DNA of 64,000 nucleotides from an uncultured Flavobacteriaceae bacterium (GTDB lineage Bacteria; Bacteroidota; Bacteroidia; Flavobacteriales; Flavobacteriaceae): NCBI GenBank assembly GCA_947488345.1, contig CANKZQ010000001.1, positions 1,315,501 to 1,379,500 of the forward strand, read 5' to 3'. Shown piece by piece: positions 33,602 to 42,385 of this stretch (position 1 is its first letter; each line of letters starts with the position of its first letter). The notes under the pieces were generated by a model. It saw only the letters and a program-made list of their open reading frames with translations, ran no database searches and was not told where the DNA came from. The position numbers and the translations under genes were made by a program.

Positions 33602-35614
33602 ATGAACTCAATTCATAAATTTAGAATTATAATTTTAGCTATGTTGCTTACTTCTCTTTGTTACAATTGTGTCAAAAGTGATGATTATGAGATTCCAGAA
33701 ACTGCTTGTTCTGATAGTGTTTTAGTCACTAAAGAAGTGAATGACATTTTTAGTATCGCCATCGAAAAAGTAAAAAAATATACAGCTGATGATGTTATAG
33801 AAGGTTTTGTTGTTTCGAGTGATCAAGACGGTAATTTTTTTAAACGTCTTTCGGTTCAAACCTTAGACGGCGCATTGGGCTTTACAATACCTATAGACCA
33901 AACAAATCTATACACCCTGTATAATCCTGGAAGAAAAGTATTACTACAATTACAACATCAGTATATTCAAATTGATGATGGTGTATTAGAAATAGGAAGT
34001 TTATTTGTAGACAACTTTCAAAATGAACAAGTCGGAAGAATTGCAAACCCTTCTTTTGAAAATATCGTACTCAAATCATGTGAAACAATTGATGAAGAAC
34101 AACTTGTAAATAACATCACCATCGATGAAATCAATGACTCCCATTTACACACCCTGGTACAATTCAACAATGTACAGTTTACCGAAAGCTCATTAGGAAA
34201 ACGCTTTTACGAAAGTGAAAACGATATTTCAAACGGTACAAATCACTTGATCCAAGATGCTAGTGGGGCTTCGCTAATTTTTAGAACAAGTGCTTTTGCG
34301 GACTTCGCGCGATTAAAAGTTCCAGAAGGCAATGGCGCGATTCGAGGTGTTCTCGTGAAATCGAAAGGAGCGTATCAATTAATTCCGAGAACAATGGAAG
34401 ATCTAAAGCTGAACCAAGAACGAATGCGGGTGGGTTTTACTGATGCCATAAGTGGTACTCAAATCTCTATCGATGATCTTCGAAAATTATACAATGGTTC
34501 GAATACAACAATTACTGATAAGGTCTATTTTGAAGGTATTGTTACTTTGTCAGGATTTGAAACAACCAATATTTCGAGCAACAACGCCTTCATTCAAGAC
34601 GGCACAGGTGGCATTTCTTTGAGTCTCTTGGCAAACAACTCTTTAGAAGCTGGAATGCTTCTTAAAGTGAATATTCAGGATATCAGTTTAAGTCAATATA
34701 AAGGATTGCTCCAGGTTGAAGTTACTCAAAACCAAGACATTCTATTCGTCGATGAAAATCAAACGATTCCAGCCCCTATAACAATCAATATAGAAGATGT
34801 ATTGAATGACTCATTTCAGTCACAACTTATACAAATTAATGATGTACAGTTTGAAAATGAAAATGGCACATACAGCGGCGTACAAACAATTACAGATTGT
34901 CTGAGTACGGCAACGATAATAACCAATAGTGTTGCACCTTTTTCTAACAATCCGTATCCAACGGGAAAAGGCACGATTATAGGCATCGCCACCCATATTG
35001 ATACGCCTCAACTACTAATAAGAAATGAAGCAGATGTCTCTGATTTAAATCAAGAACGTTGTACCGTAAATACAGATCCTATTACTTCTATTTTCTTTTC
35101 TGAACTGGCCGACCCGAATAACAATTCGGCGGCCAGGTTCATTGAACTTTATAATTCTGGCACCGAAAGTATCAACTTAAACGGATGGAGTATTAAACGA
35201 TTCACCAATGCTAATACTACCTCGACGGTGTCTACCGATTTATCTGGTTTTATTATTGGTCCAAGTCAAACTTTCGTTATTGCCTCAAATCCTGTTGAAT
35301 TTGAAAATGTGTATGGGTTTACACCTGACTTATCGACCGGAACAGGAAGCCCAGCTGATTCGAATGGGGATGACAATTTAGTATTAATAGATCCTAATGG
35401 AGCTATAATCGATATTTTTGGTGTGATTGGTGAAGACGGATCTAACACCAACCATGAATTTGAAGATGGTAGAGCTCAAAGAAACAGCGACGTAACTCAG
35501 GGAAATCCCATATACACATTTAGCGAATGGTTTATATGGAATGATACTGGAGGTGCTGGCACAACTAATTTACCTCAAGATGCTCCAGGAGTATTTACTC
35601 CAGGAGTTAGATAA
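33602..35614 (+). CDS. Surface lipoprotein with duplicated DUF5689/OB-like units and a lamin-tail domain
   Basis: 670 residues. Lipoprotein signal ending at Cys23 followed by VKSDDYE, an acidic tail of the kind that directs Bacteroidota lipoproteins to the cell surface. Residues ~60-270 and ~305-482 look like an internal duplication: each starts with a beta-barrel-like unit (VIEGFVVSSDQDGNFFKRLS; VYFEGIVTLSGFETTNISSN with AFIQDGTGGISL) and continues with a second unit (VQFNNVQFTE; IQINDVQFEN). The pattern resembles OB folds seen beside secreted nucleases. Residues ~496-640 are a lamin-tail domain (IFFSELADPNNNSAARFIEL, YNSGTESINLNGWSIKRFTN), a domain known fused to EEP-type hydrolases in bacteria. 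Likely binds substrate for the TonB receptor encoded 10 bp upstream; binding to nucleic acid is inference. Confidence 0.87.
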   Translation: MNSIHKFRIIILAMLLTSLCYNCVKSDDYEIPETACSDSVLVTKEVNDIFSIAIEKVKKYTADDVIEGFVVSSDQDGNFFKRLSVQTLDGALGFTIPIDQTNLYTLYNPGRKVLLQLQHQYIQIDDGVLEIGSLFVDNFQNEQVGRIANPSFENIVLKSCETIDEEQLVNNITIDEINDSHLHTLVQFNNVQFTESSLGKRFYESENDISNGTNHLIQDASGASLIFRTSAFADFARLKVPEGNGAIRGVLVKSKGAYQLIPRTMEDLKLNQERMRVGFTDAISGTQISIDDLRKLYNGSNTTITDKVYFEGIVTLSGFETTNISSNNAFIQDGTGGISLSLLANNSLEAGMLLKVNIQDISLSQYKGLLQVEVTQNQDILFVDENQTIPAPITINIEDVLNDSFQSQLIQINDVQFENENGTYSGVQTITDCLSTATIITNSVAPFSNNPYPTGKGTIIGIATHIDTPQLLIRNEADVSDLNQERCTVNTDPITSIFFSELADPNNNSAARFIELYNSGTESINLNGWSIKRFTNANTTSTVSTDLSGFIIGPSQTFVIASNPVEFENVYGFTPDLSTGTGSPADSNGDDNLVLIDPNGAIIDIFGVIGEDGSNTNHEFEDGRAQRNSDVTQGNPIYTFSEWFIWNDTGGAGTTNLPQDAPGVFTPGVR

Positions 35615-35666
35615 AGTAATGGTAAATAGTCATATGTGCCCGCGCCATTTGCGCTAAATATAATTG

Positions 35667-35674
35667 TATCTTCG
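35667..35674 (+). promoter_or_regulatory. Probable promoter box before the barrel/TIG pair
   Basis: TATCTTCG, one mismatch to TAnnTTTG, 52 bp before the ATG at 35726. A GCGC/GCGC inverted repeat (35642-35654) lies just upstream. It suggests that the barrel/TIG pair is a separate transcription unit from the receptor/lipoprotein pair. Confidence 0.35.
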
Positions 35675-35725
35675 CTTTTCAGTTATGAAACAATAACTCC
35701 AATTCGTTGACCGTTAAACATCGCT

Positions 35726-36949
35726 ATGAAAAAAATACTGGTATTACTCTTTATTATTTGCTTCTTCCAGGTTGGATACGCTCAAAAAGATTTTAGACAA
35801 GGATACATCATCACAAAAAAAGGTGATCGGGTAAATGGCTTTGTAAAATATAGACCTGGTGCGAAAAAATTCGAATCCTGTGATTTTAAAAAATCCAAAG
35901 GCGACGCTAGTGTATCATACTCACCAGACCAAATAAAAGGGTATGGAATTATTAACGACTTCTATTTTGAATCTAAAAAAATCAATGACAATGAAAATAG
36001 CTCAAAAAATGTTTTTACTGAAGTTTTAGTTGAAGGAAACGCAACACTCTACAACTGGAAAGGAAATTTTTTTGTAAAAAAAAATGATACCGTTTTTCAT
36101 AAATTAGATTATACAAAGAAATCAATCGCAGTTAATGGAGAAAACTTGGTTAAAAACTCAAATAGATATATTGGTTCTCTTACTTATCTTTTTTCGGATT
36201 GTCCAAACCTAAAAAAGAAAATAGAAAAAACACAGTACAATAAAAAATCTTTGACCATACTATTTGAAAAGTATAACAACTGTACGGCACAACCTAGTGT
36301 AACATACAAGGCCAATAAAAAATGGCTTAAAATGAACTTTTCATTATCCGCTAGTTATTTTGTTACATCGTTAAAGTTTAACCCAAGTCAGGACGACGAT
36401 AGGAGAAACCTTAAAGAGGCTTTCTCGACACCAAACTCATTTGTACCTAGTCTTGACATTCATTTTTCATCACCTCGAATTAATGAAAGAGTCTCTTTTC
36501 AAACCGGTATACAGTATTTAAAAACAACATATAAATCTTTCAACAACGCTCAATTTGGGCCGTTTTTAGCTAGAAATGATATTATTATAGATCTAGAACA
36601 ATTAAAAATTCCTTTTGGTATTCGATATACATTTCCAACGAGAACTATTACTCCCTACGGAACTCTAGGTATCTCCAGCACAATTCACTTAGATTCTAAT
36701 TCCAGCTGGAAACAGGAAATAGAATTCGATAATATCGTCGAGCCTTCTGAGGACATAGATTTGAATTTAGACGAAAATCAATTTGGTTATTGGTTCGCAT
36801 TTGGTGCTAAAAAAACAATTTCTAGGACCATTGATAGTTTTTTAGAGTTTCGTTACGAGTATTCAAGAGCGAACGTTCGTAAAGATATATCAACATTAGT
36901 ACCTTATAACATTTCAACTTTTCAAATATTAATAGGTTTAAATATTTAG
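35726..36949 (+). CDS. Outer-membrane beta-barrel protein with N-terminal soluble domain
   Basis: Signal peptide MKKILVLLFIICFFQVGYAQ. Residues ~25-170 form a beta-rich soluble domain (RQGYIITKKGDRVNGFVKYR, SYSPDQIKGYGIINDFYFES), of a type frequently found ahead of PorT-like barrels in Bacteroidota. From ~205 onwards strands alternate as in an 8-10-strand outer-membrane barrel (FSLSASYFVTSLKF, RVSFQTGIQYLKTTYKSF, IPFGIRYTFPTRTITPYGTL), ending with the amphipathic strand STFQILIGLNI. 407 residues. One base separates its stop from the start of the TIG lipoprotein, so the two are translationally coupled. Function unknown. Confidence 0.78.
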   Translation: MKKILVLLFIICFFQVGYAQKDFRQGYIITKKGDRVNGFVKYRPGAKKFESCDFKKSKGDASVSYSPDQIKGYGIINDFYFESKKINDNENSSKNVFTEVLVEGNATLYNWKGNFFVKKNDTVFHKLDYTKKSIAVNGENLVKNSNRYIGSLTYLFSDCPNLKKKIEKTQYNKKSLTILFEKYNNCTAQPSVTYKANKKWLKMNFSLSASYFVTSLKFNPSQDDDRRNLKEAFSTPNSFVPSLDIHFSSPRINERVSFQTGIQYLKTTYKSFNNAQFGPFLARNDIIIDLEQLKIPFGIRYTFPTRTITPYGTLGISSTIHLDSNSSWKQEIEFDNIVEPSEDIDLNLDENQFGYWFAFGAKKTISRTIDSFLEFRYEYSRANVRKDISTLVPYNISTFQILIGLNI

Positions 36950-36950
36950 T

Positions 36951-38126
36951 ATGGTCAAAAAAGCATTACATAGGGCATTATTTGTATTAGGACTTCTTTT
37001 TTTAATGATTAGCTGCACGGAAGATGAGTTACGAGTTAAACCATACCCTCTAGTAGAAACATTAGAGATTAAAAACGTTAGAACGACAGGCGCTACTTTT
37101 GAGGCTAAAATAGATAATATGGAGGACTTTAAAATTATAGAACATGGTTTCGTTTGGCGTCAAAAAGTTCTTCAAACAATTGATGAAAACCCTAGGCTTG
37201 GTAACTCCAATCAAAGAATAAGTAACGAACCTATTCTTAACAACAAGTTCTCTGAAGAAATTGTCAGTACACTAGTTAATGGATTAACTTATTCCGTTAG
37301 AGCTTTTGTTAGAACGGAAGATTTTTTAGTTTATGGAAAGAATCAAGAGTTTCGAAGTTTAGGATCTTCACCACCTATTTTTAACGATTTTTCCCCGAAA
37401 ATAGGGCGTTTGAATGATACTATTATTTTAAAAGGAAAATATTTTAGTACAGTAAGCGTTCAAAACCGTGTTTTCTTTAAGGATACAGAGTCTCAAATTA
37501 TTAAAAATACCGATTCTACTATTACCTGTATTGTTCCAGATGCTGGAAGAAGTGAAACGGTTCCAATTTATATCGAGGTTACTAATAAAAGGTCCATATC
37601 TCCTGAAAACTTTAGTTATGAACAACCTGTTATTAATTTAATTGAACCTATAAATGGAATCTTTGGAGATGAAGTAACCATTTCTGGAGAAAGGTTTAGT
37701 ACAAGAACAAATGGTAACTCAGTTCGATTTGGTAGTGCTTTTGCTCAGATAATCTCTAGCGATGAAAATACACTAAAAGTTATAGTTCCTGAAAATATTG
37801 CGTTCAGTTCATTGGAAGTTGAAGTAATTTCAGATTCTCAGGAGGTAACTTATTCTGAAAATTTCACGATTGACCCTCCCGAAATCACATTTGTTAGTTC
37901 AAGCGTCTCTGCAGATAATGCAATTACAATTCGGATTAATAACGGGCATCCTACTACTTCAAGAAATAATTTTTTCATTGAGGATATTCCTGCTAATGTA
38001 ATCTCAAGAAATGGGTCTGATTTTTTAGTTAGAGTTCCTCCTGGTCCTTTCCCACGTGGAAGAGCAAAAATAAAAGTGCAGGTTTTAGATCAAACTATGG
38101 AATATCCTACCGAACTCATATTTTAA
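36951..38126 (+). CDS. Lipoprotein with FN3-like and IPT/TIG domains
   Basis: Lipoprotein signal MVKKALHRALFVLGLLFLMI ending at Cys23 (SC/TEDEL, acidic surface-export-like tail). Residues ~35-125 look like a fibronectin-like module (VRTTGATFEAKIDNMEDFKI, HGFVWRQ). IPT/TIG Ig-like modules follow: ~130-225 (IFNDFSPKIGRLNDTIILKG) and ~226-305 (VINLIEPINGIFGDEVTISG), and a degenerate third to the end. 391 residues. Such proteins usually bind carbohydrates or other surface partners. Coupled to the barrel gene, it may form a surface complex with it. Confidence 0.82.
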   Translation: MVKKALHRALFVLGLLFLMISCTEDELRVKPYPLVETLEIKNVRTTGATFEAKIDNMEDFKIIEHGFVWRQKVLQTIDENPRLGNSNQRISNEPILNNKFSEEIVSTLVNGLTYSVRAFVRTEDFLVYGKNQEFRSLGSSPPIFNDFSPKIGRLNDTIILKGKYFSTVSVQNRVFFKDTESQIIKNTDSTITCIVPDAGRSETVPIYIEVTNKRSISPENFSYEQPVINLIEPINGIFGDEVTISGERFSTRTNGNSVRFGSAFAQIISSDENTLKVIVPENIAFSSLEVEVISDSQEVTYSENFTIDPPEITFVSSSVSADNAITIRINNGHPTTSRNNFFIEDIPANVISRNGSDFLVRVPPGPFPRGRAKIKVQVLDQTMEYPTELIF

Positions 38127-38253
38127 ACAAAAACATTCCTATAATAAATGGTTTGTTATATTTATGGGCTTTTTTTGATGATTCTTACTATTTCATTGAG
38201 CCAAAAGCCATGACGTTTATAAACCATATGTAAGGGAGATTCACTCAGGATAG

Positions 38254-38757
38254 TTAAAACTGCTTCGGTTGCTGCTTTTCAAAATCAGATTTACTGATGG
38301 CCTTTCCATTGATACTTGAAGTATCCCAATCTTGGGTAATTTTCCATTTTCCATCAATCTTTTTTAGAACAATATGGAACTGGCCGTAAATCGTATTAGT
38401 ACCTTTTGAATTTGCAAGTAACATTCTATAAAAGCCCACTTCATAAGATGTCGATGCATTCGTTTTTCTACTATCAAACCAGAAATCTAATTGAATAGTT
38501 GTTCCGTTTTTTTTATATTCTTTAAAGCGTTTTAAGTTGGCCTTCTTGAAATTATTTTCGGTATCGATTCCATTTGGTGTTACTCTTAAAACCTCCTCAG
38601 CATACAACGCATTCAAGGCAATTCCGTTGGTACTTTCAAAAGCCTTCGTAAAAGGTTTCCAGAGCTTTTGGTCAATTTCATTTTGAATGAATTGAACATC
38701 TTGAGCATACGTAACAGTCAATGAAAACAAAAGAATCAGTAGGTTAAATTTTCGCAT
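38254..38757 (-). CDS. Secreted NTF2-like (DUF4440/SnoaL-type) protein
   Basis: Signal peptide MRKFNLLILLFSLTVTYAQ, then about 145 residues with the cone-shaped NTF2-like pattern: an N-terminal helix pair (IDQKLWKPFTKAFESTNGIA, LNALYAEEVLRVTPNG), then curved strands (TTIQLDFWFDSRKTNAS, YEVGFYRMLLANSKG, YGQFHIVLKKIDGKWKITQD). These folds serve as enzymes or ligand binders; no catalytic residue set is recognisable. It starts 11 bp after the stop of the cytoplasmic EEP gene and is likely co-transcribed with it. Confidence 0.75.
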   Translation of the reverse strand: MRKFNLLILLFSLTVTYAQDVQFIQNEIDQKLWKPFTKAFESTNGIALNALYAEEVLRVTPNGIDTENNFKKANLKRFKEYKKNGTTIQLDFWFDSRKTNASTSYEVGFYRMLLANSKGTNTIYGQFHIVLKKIDGKWKITQDWDTSSINGKAISKSDFEKQQPKQF

Positions 38758-38768
38758 ATTTTTAAGTT

Positions 38769-39734
38769 TTAAGATGATAAGGGCTTCTTGTTTTCCAGTT
38801 TAATATATACCGGAAAATGATCACTAATGCCCCCTTGATGCCATTTACCAATATACGTTCTAAACGGATCTCCTTTGCGTTTCCCTTTCCATGATTTTAA
38901 AAAGTGCTCCTCGAAAATTTCCGCTTGACGGAAAACAAGTTCGTTATTCTCATTAAAGAACTTTTTACTGACAATTATCTGGTCGAACAAATACCAATTA
39001 TTATCATGTGTTGACGTACCTTTTCCCTTATCATATATCGATTCAAACGGATTGTAGAAATCTTCAGACACCAAATACTGTTTGATACTCGGACTATTAG
39101 GATTGTCATTAAAATCACCCATAATTACAATATTGGGATCGCTGGTCTCTGCCTTTATTTGATCAAGAATGGTATGTACTAATTTTGCCGCCTTGATTCT
39201 TTTTGGTTGGGTTTCTTCAGTTCCTTTTCTTCTTGATGGCCAATGATTTACAATGAAATAAGTCAGTACTCCATGTAGCTTTCCTTTCACTAGTAGGATA
39301 TCCCGAGAATAATCAGGTTCCCCATCCTCATCCATAAATATTAAAGGAAATGCCTCCGAATCTAACAATTCGAAATGTTCTTTTTGGTATAATAATGCAA
39401 CATCAATACCTCGTTCATCTTGTGAGTCATAATGTACGATGCCATAATGATGTGCTTCCAAATCTTTAGCTTCGACTAAATCAGTAACAACTTTTAAATT
39501 TTCAATTTCAGCTACCCCAACAATAATCGGTGGATGTCCAGATTCCTCGACCCCTATTTGTGAAATAACAGAGCTCAGTTTTTTTATTTTCCTATGATAG
39601 CGCTTGCCATTCCATCGCTTTCGACCGTCTGGTGTAAAATCATCATCATGTGTATCAGGATCATCAACCGTATCGAAGAGATTCTCTAAGTTGTAAAAAG
39701 CGAATGTAAAGGTAGAATTTGAGTCGTTTTTCAA
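38769..39734 (-). CDS. EEP-family hydrolase without signal peptide (paralogue of the secreted EEP)
   Basis: 321 residues, closely similar to the protein at 29662-30708: FYNLENLFDTVDDPDTHDDD, IGVEESGHPPIIVGVAEIEN, YDSQDERGIDVALLYQKEHF, FIVNHWPSRRKGTEE, VIMGDFNDNPNSPSIKQYL and HQGGISDHFPVYIKLE. All active-site residues are kept (Asn15, Glu76, the NHW motif, GDFND, Asp305-His306). It starts directly at the domain, so it should stay in the cytoplasm. The pair suggests related activities on both sides of the inner membrane. Upstream, a near-consensus promoter stretch (TATACTTTG, minus strand) lies close to the start. Confidence 0.88.
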   Translation of the reverse strand: MKNDSNSTFTFAFYNLENLFDTVDDPDTHDDDFTPDGRKRWNGKRYHRKIKKLSSVISQIGVEESGHPPIIVGVAEIENLKVVTDLVEAKDLEAHHYGIVHYDSQDERGIDVALLYQKEHFELLDSEAFPLIFMDEDGEPDYSRDILLVKGKLHGVLTYFIVNHWPSRRKGTEETQPKRIKAAKLVHTILDQIKAETSDPNIVIMGDFNDNPNSPSIKQYLVSEDFYNPFESIYDKGKGTSTHDNNWYLFDQIIVSKKFFNENNELVFRQAEIFEEHFLKSWKGKRKGDPFRTYIGKWHQGGISDHFPVYIKLENKKPLSS

Positions 39735-39783
39735 AGTATAAATTTATATGAGTTCGAAAAGTACAAAAAATCAACAAACTTCA

Positions 39784-39791
39784 TACCTTTG
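39784..39791 (+). promoter_or_regulatory. TAnnTTTG -7 promoter box of hflX
   Basis: TACCTTTG, exact consensus, 17 bp before the hflX ATG at 39809. Confidence 0.6.
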
Positions 39792-39808
39792 TCGCTCGGT
39801 TAACTATT

Positions 39809-41011
39809 ATGATAGAAAAGAAAAAATTAGAGTATGAAAAGGCGGTATTGATTGGTGTTATTAGCCAACTTCAAGACGAAGAAAAATCAAAAGAGTACTT
39901 AGATGAACTTGAGTTCTTAACATTTACTGCGGGCGGTGAATCTGTGAAGCGCTTTACACAGAAGCTCGATGTGCCTAATCCTAAGACTTTTATAGGTACG
40001 GGTAAACTCGATGAGGTAAAAGAGTATATCAACGGTCATGGTATTCAAACAGCCATTTTTGATGATGAACTCAACCCTGCGCAGCTTAGAAATATTGAAA
40101 AAGTACTCGATTGTAAAGTACTTGACAGAACTAATTTAATCTTAGATATATTCGCTCAAAGAGCCCAAACTAGTTATGCGCGTACGCAAGTAGAATTGGC
40201 TCAATGTCAGTATTTATTGCCTCGCTTAACTCGAATGTGGACACACCTTGATAAACAAAAAGGGGGTATTGGAATGCGCGGACCCGGAGAAACAGAAATT
40301 GAAACCGATAGACGTATCATTCGTGATAAAATTTCTTTACTCAAAAAGAAACTAGTGACTATCGACAAACAAATGGCACAACAGCGTAAAAATCGAGGGA
40401 AGATGGTACGTGTCGCCTTAGTTGGATATACCAATGTAGGGAAATCTACCTTGATGAATGTTATTTCTAAAAGTGATGTTTTTGCCGAAAACAAGTTGTT
40501 TGCTACGCTCGATACCACCGTTAGAAAGGTTGTGATAAAGAACATTCCTTTTCTAATGACCGACACCGTTGGTTTCATTAGAAAGCTACCTACCCAATTA
40601 GTGGAGTCATTTAAATCTACGTTAGATGAAGTTCGAGAAGCTGATTTATTATTACATGTAGTCGATATTTCTCATCCTAATTTCGAAGATCATATTGATT
40701 CGGTGAATAAAATATTAGAAGAAATTAAAAGCTTAGATAAACCTTCTTTAATGGTCTTTAATAAGATTGATGCCTATACACATGAAACCATTGAAGAAGA
40801 TGATTTAGTCACCGAAAAGACAGCGGCTCACTTTACACTAGAGGAATGGAAAAAAACATGGATGTCTAAACTAGATGACAATTGTATTTTTATATCGGCC
40901 TTGAACAAGGAGAATTTAGATGACTTTAAAGCCAAGGTCTTTGAAGCCGTTAAGAAGATTCATATTTCGCGCTTTCCCTATAATGATTTTCTATATCAAG
41001 AATATGAGTAA
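39809..41011 (+). CDS. hflX: GTPase HflX
   Basis: Ribosome-associated GTPase that splits stalled 70S ribosomes under stress. N-terminal HflX domain (FLTFTAGGESVKRFTQKLDV, GTGKLDEVKEYINGHGIQTA, VLDRTNLILDIFAQRAQTSY, GGIGMRGPGETEIETDRRII), a coiled-coil linker, then the G domain with G1 VGYTNVGKST, G2 around LDTTVRK, G3 DTVGFI and G4 FNKID. 400 residues, full length. Own promoter; followed by a 163-bp gap with a GC-rich hairpin. Confidence 0.96.
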   Translation: MIEKKKLEYEKAVLIGVISQLQDEEKSKEYLDELEFLTFTAGGESVKRFTQKLDVPNPKTFIGTGKLDEVKEYINGHGIQTAIFDDELNPAQLRNIEKVLDCKVLDRTNLILDIFAQRAQTSYARTQVELAQCQYLLPRLTRMWTHLDKQKGGIGMRGPGETEIETDRRIIRDKISLLKKKLVTIDKQMAQQRKNRGKMVRVALVGYTNVGKSTLMNVISKSDVFAENKLFATLDTTVRKVVIKNIPFLMTDTVGFIRKLPTQLVESFKSTLDEVREADLLLHVVDISHPNFEDHIDSVNKILEEIKSLDKPSLMVFNKIDAYTHETIEEDDLVTEKTAAHFTLEEWKKTWMSKLDDNCIFISALNKENLDDFKAKVFEAVKKIHISRFPYNDFLYQEYE

Positions 41012-41110
41012 TAAATTACTCCTCAATGTTTAGAATAAAAATTACTTTATAGAGAACGGGAATCTGTTTCCAATTAATTCTTCTTTCTAGTTGAGTAACC
41101 AATATGAAAT

Positions 41111-41126
41111 GTCCCCTTGAGGGGAC
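41111..41126. repeat. GC-rich inverted repeat GTCCCC...GGGGAC
   Basis: GTCCCC (41111-41116) and GGGGAC (41121-41126) around TTGA, in the gap between the convergent hflX and CNNM genes. It resembles short palindromes that recur between genes in some Flavobacteriaceae; only one copy is seen here. It could also act as a weak terminator. Confidence 0.45.
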
Positions 41127-41174
41127 TTTAGGAGTGTATTCTAGATTTCTACCTTAAAGCAATAACAGAAGACT

Positions 41175-42290
41175 TTACTTTTCAGTATTCTCATCAATAA
41201 TTCCGAGACGTTTGGCGCGTTTTTCCCAATTTTTTCTCGCCAATTGCTGCATATCAGAGTCGGTATCACTTTCATCCATAATTTCTAAACCTAACAGCGT
41301 TTCAATCACATCCTCCATGGTTACCAACCCACTCACAGAACCATATTCATCAACCACCAAGGCAACTTGCTCTTTTTCTTTTACAAATTTCTCGAATAGG
41401 CTCGGAATTGGTACATTTCTTTCGACAACAATAATATTTCGCTTTAAATCTGCCAGTGGTTTATCATCATGATCCTCTGCCACTTCTTTAAAGACTTCAT
41501 CTTTTAAAACAAATCCACTTACATGATCTCTGGTGCCCTGAAAAACAGGAATTCTCGAAAATCGCAAGTCTTTGTTTTTATCAAAAAAACTTTTCACTGT
41601 TGTGTCTTCTGAAGCCATATGTACGACTGTTTTTGGAGTCATCACGTCTTTGGCTAAAATTGACTTAAAGTTCAATAAGTTTTTAATTACAACGGATTCA
41701 GACTCTTCAAAAACACCTTCTTCTTCAGCAATATCTGTCATGGCATGAAAATCTTCACGACTTAAAATACTACCATGTCCTTTGCCACCAATGAGTTTTG
41801 TGGTCAATTGTAATAACCAAATTAAACCCGTCCATTTCAACGGAAAAATCAATACTTTCAATGCCGTTGTGGTAAATCCAGCTAACTGTTTCCAGTATGT
41901 TGCTCCAATAGTTTTAGGTATAATTTCAGAAGCGACCAAAATTAAAATTGTCATGATAGAAGAGACAACACCTACCATTATATCTTCCGTAACCGTTACT
42001 CCAAGGATTGTTTTCTGTGCGCTTCCATACATTTCTGCATAGGCAACTTTGGCCTGTACCCCAACTAGTATGGCACCCACAGTATGGGCAATTGTATTTA
42101 AGGTTAAAATAGCTATTAACGGTTTGTCAACATCTTTTTTAAATTCTTCTAGGGCGTCCGCGAAAGCTTTACCTTCTTTCTTTTTTACATTGATAAAAGT
42201 GGGGGTAACGCTTAACAAAACAGCTTCTAAAATAGAGCATAGAAAAGAAAAGAATATAGAGACTACTCCATAAAGAATAAGTAAGGTCAT
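41175..42290 (-). CDS. CNNM transmembrane plus CBS-pair protein (HlyC/CorC family)
   Basis: Inner-membrane protein of the CNNM/CorC class, implicated in Mg2+ or other cation transport. The DUF21/CNNM domain covers residues ~1-180 with four helices (LLILYGVVSIFFSFLCSILE, LTLNTIAHTVGAILVG, MVGVVSSIMTILILVASEII). Two CBS motifs follow (VMTPKTVVHMASEDTTVKSF, LVVDEYGSVSGLVTMEDVIE), which usually bind adenine nucleotides. It ends without the C-terminal CorC_HlyC domain of longer relatives, at 371 residues. Separated from the upstream DUF3078 gene by a terminator. Confidence 0.9.
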   Translation of the reverse strand: MTLLILYGVVSIFFSFLCSILEAVLLSVTPTFINVKKKEGKAFADALEEFKKDVDKPLIAILTLNTIAHTVGAILVGVQAKVAYAEMYGSAQKTILGVTVTEDIMVGVVSSIMTILILVASEIIPKTIGATYWKQLAGFTTTALKVLIFPLKWTGLIWLLQLTTKLIGGKGHGSILSREDFHAMTDIAEEEGVFEESESVVIKNLLNFKSILAKDVMTPKTVVHMASEDTTVKSFFDKNKDLRFSRIPVFQGTRDHVSGFVLKDEVFKEVAEDHDDKPLADLKRNIIVVERNVPIPSLFEKFVKEKEQVALVVDEYGSVSGLVTMEDVIETLLGLEIMDESDTDSDMQQLARKNWEKRAKRLGIIDENTEK

Positions 42291-42332
42291 TGTAGATTTG
42301 ATTTTTTGCTAAGTTAACAGAATTTACAGCAT

Positions 42333-42361
42333 AAAAAAAGAGCTCAGAAAATCTAAGCTCT
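42333..42361 (-). terminator. Intrinsic terminator after the DUF3078 gene
   Basis: On the minus strand, AGAGCTTAGA pairs with TCTGAGCTCT (one mismatch) around a short loop, followed by seven T. A T5 run on the plus side makes it possibly bidirectional. It separates the DUF3078 gene from the CNNM gene. Confidence 0.85.
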
Positions 42362-42385
42362 TTTTGTATTTCATTTTTGTACTTA

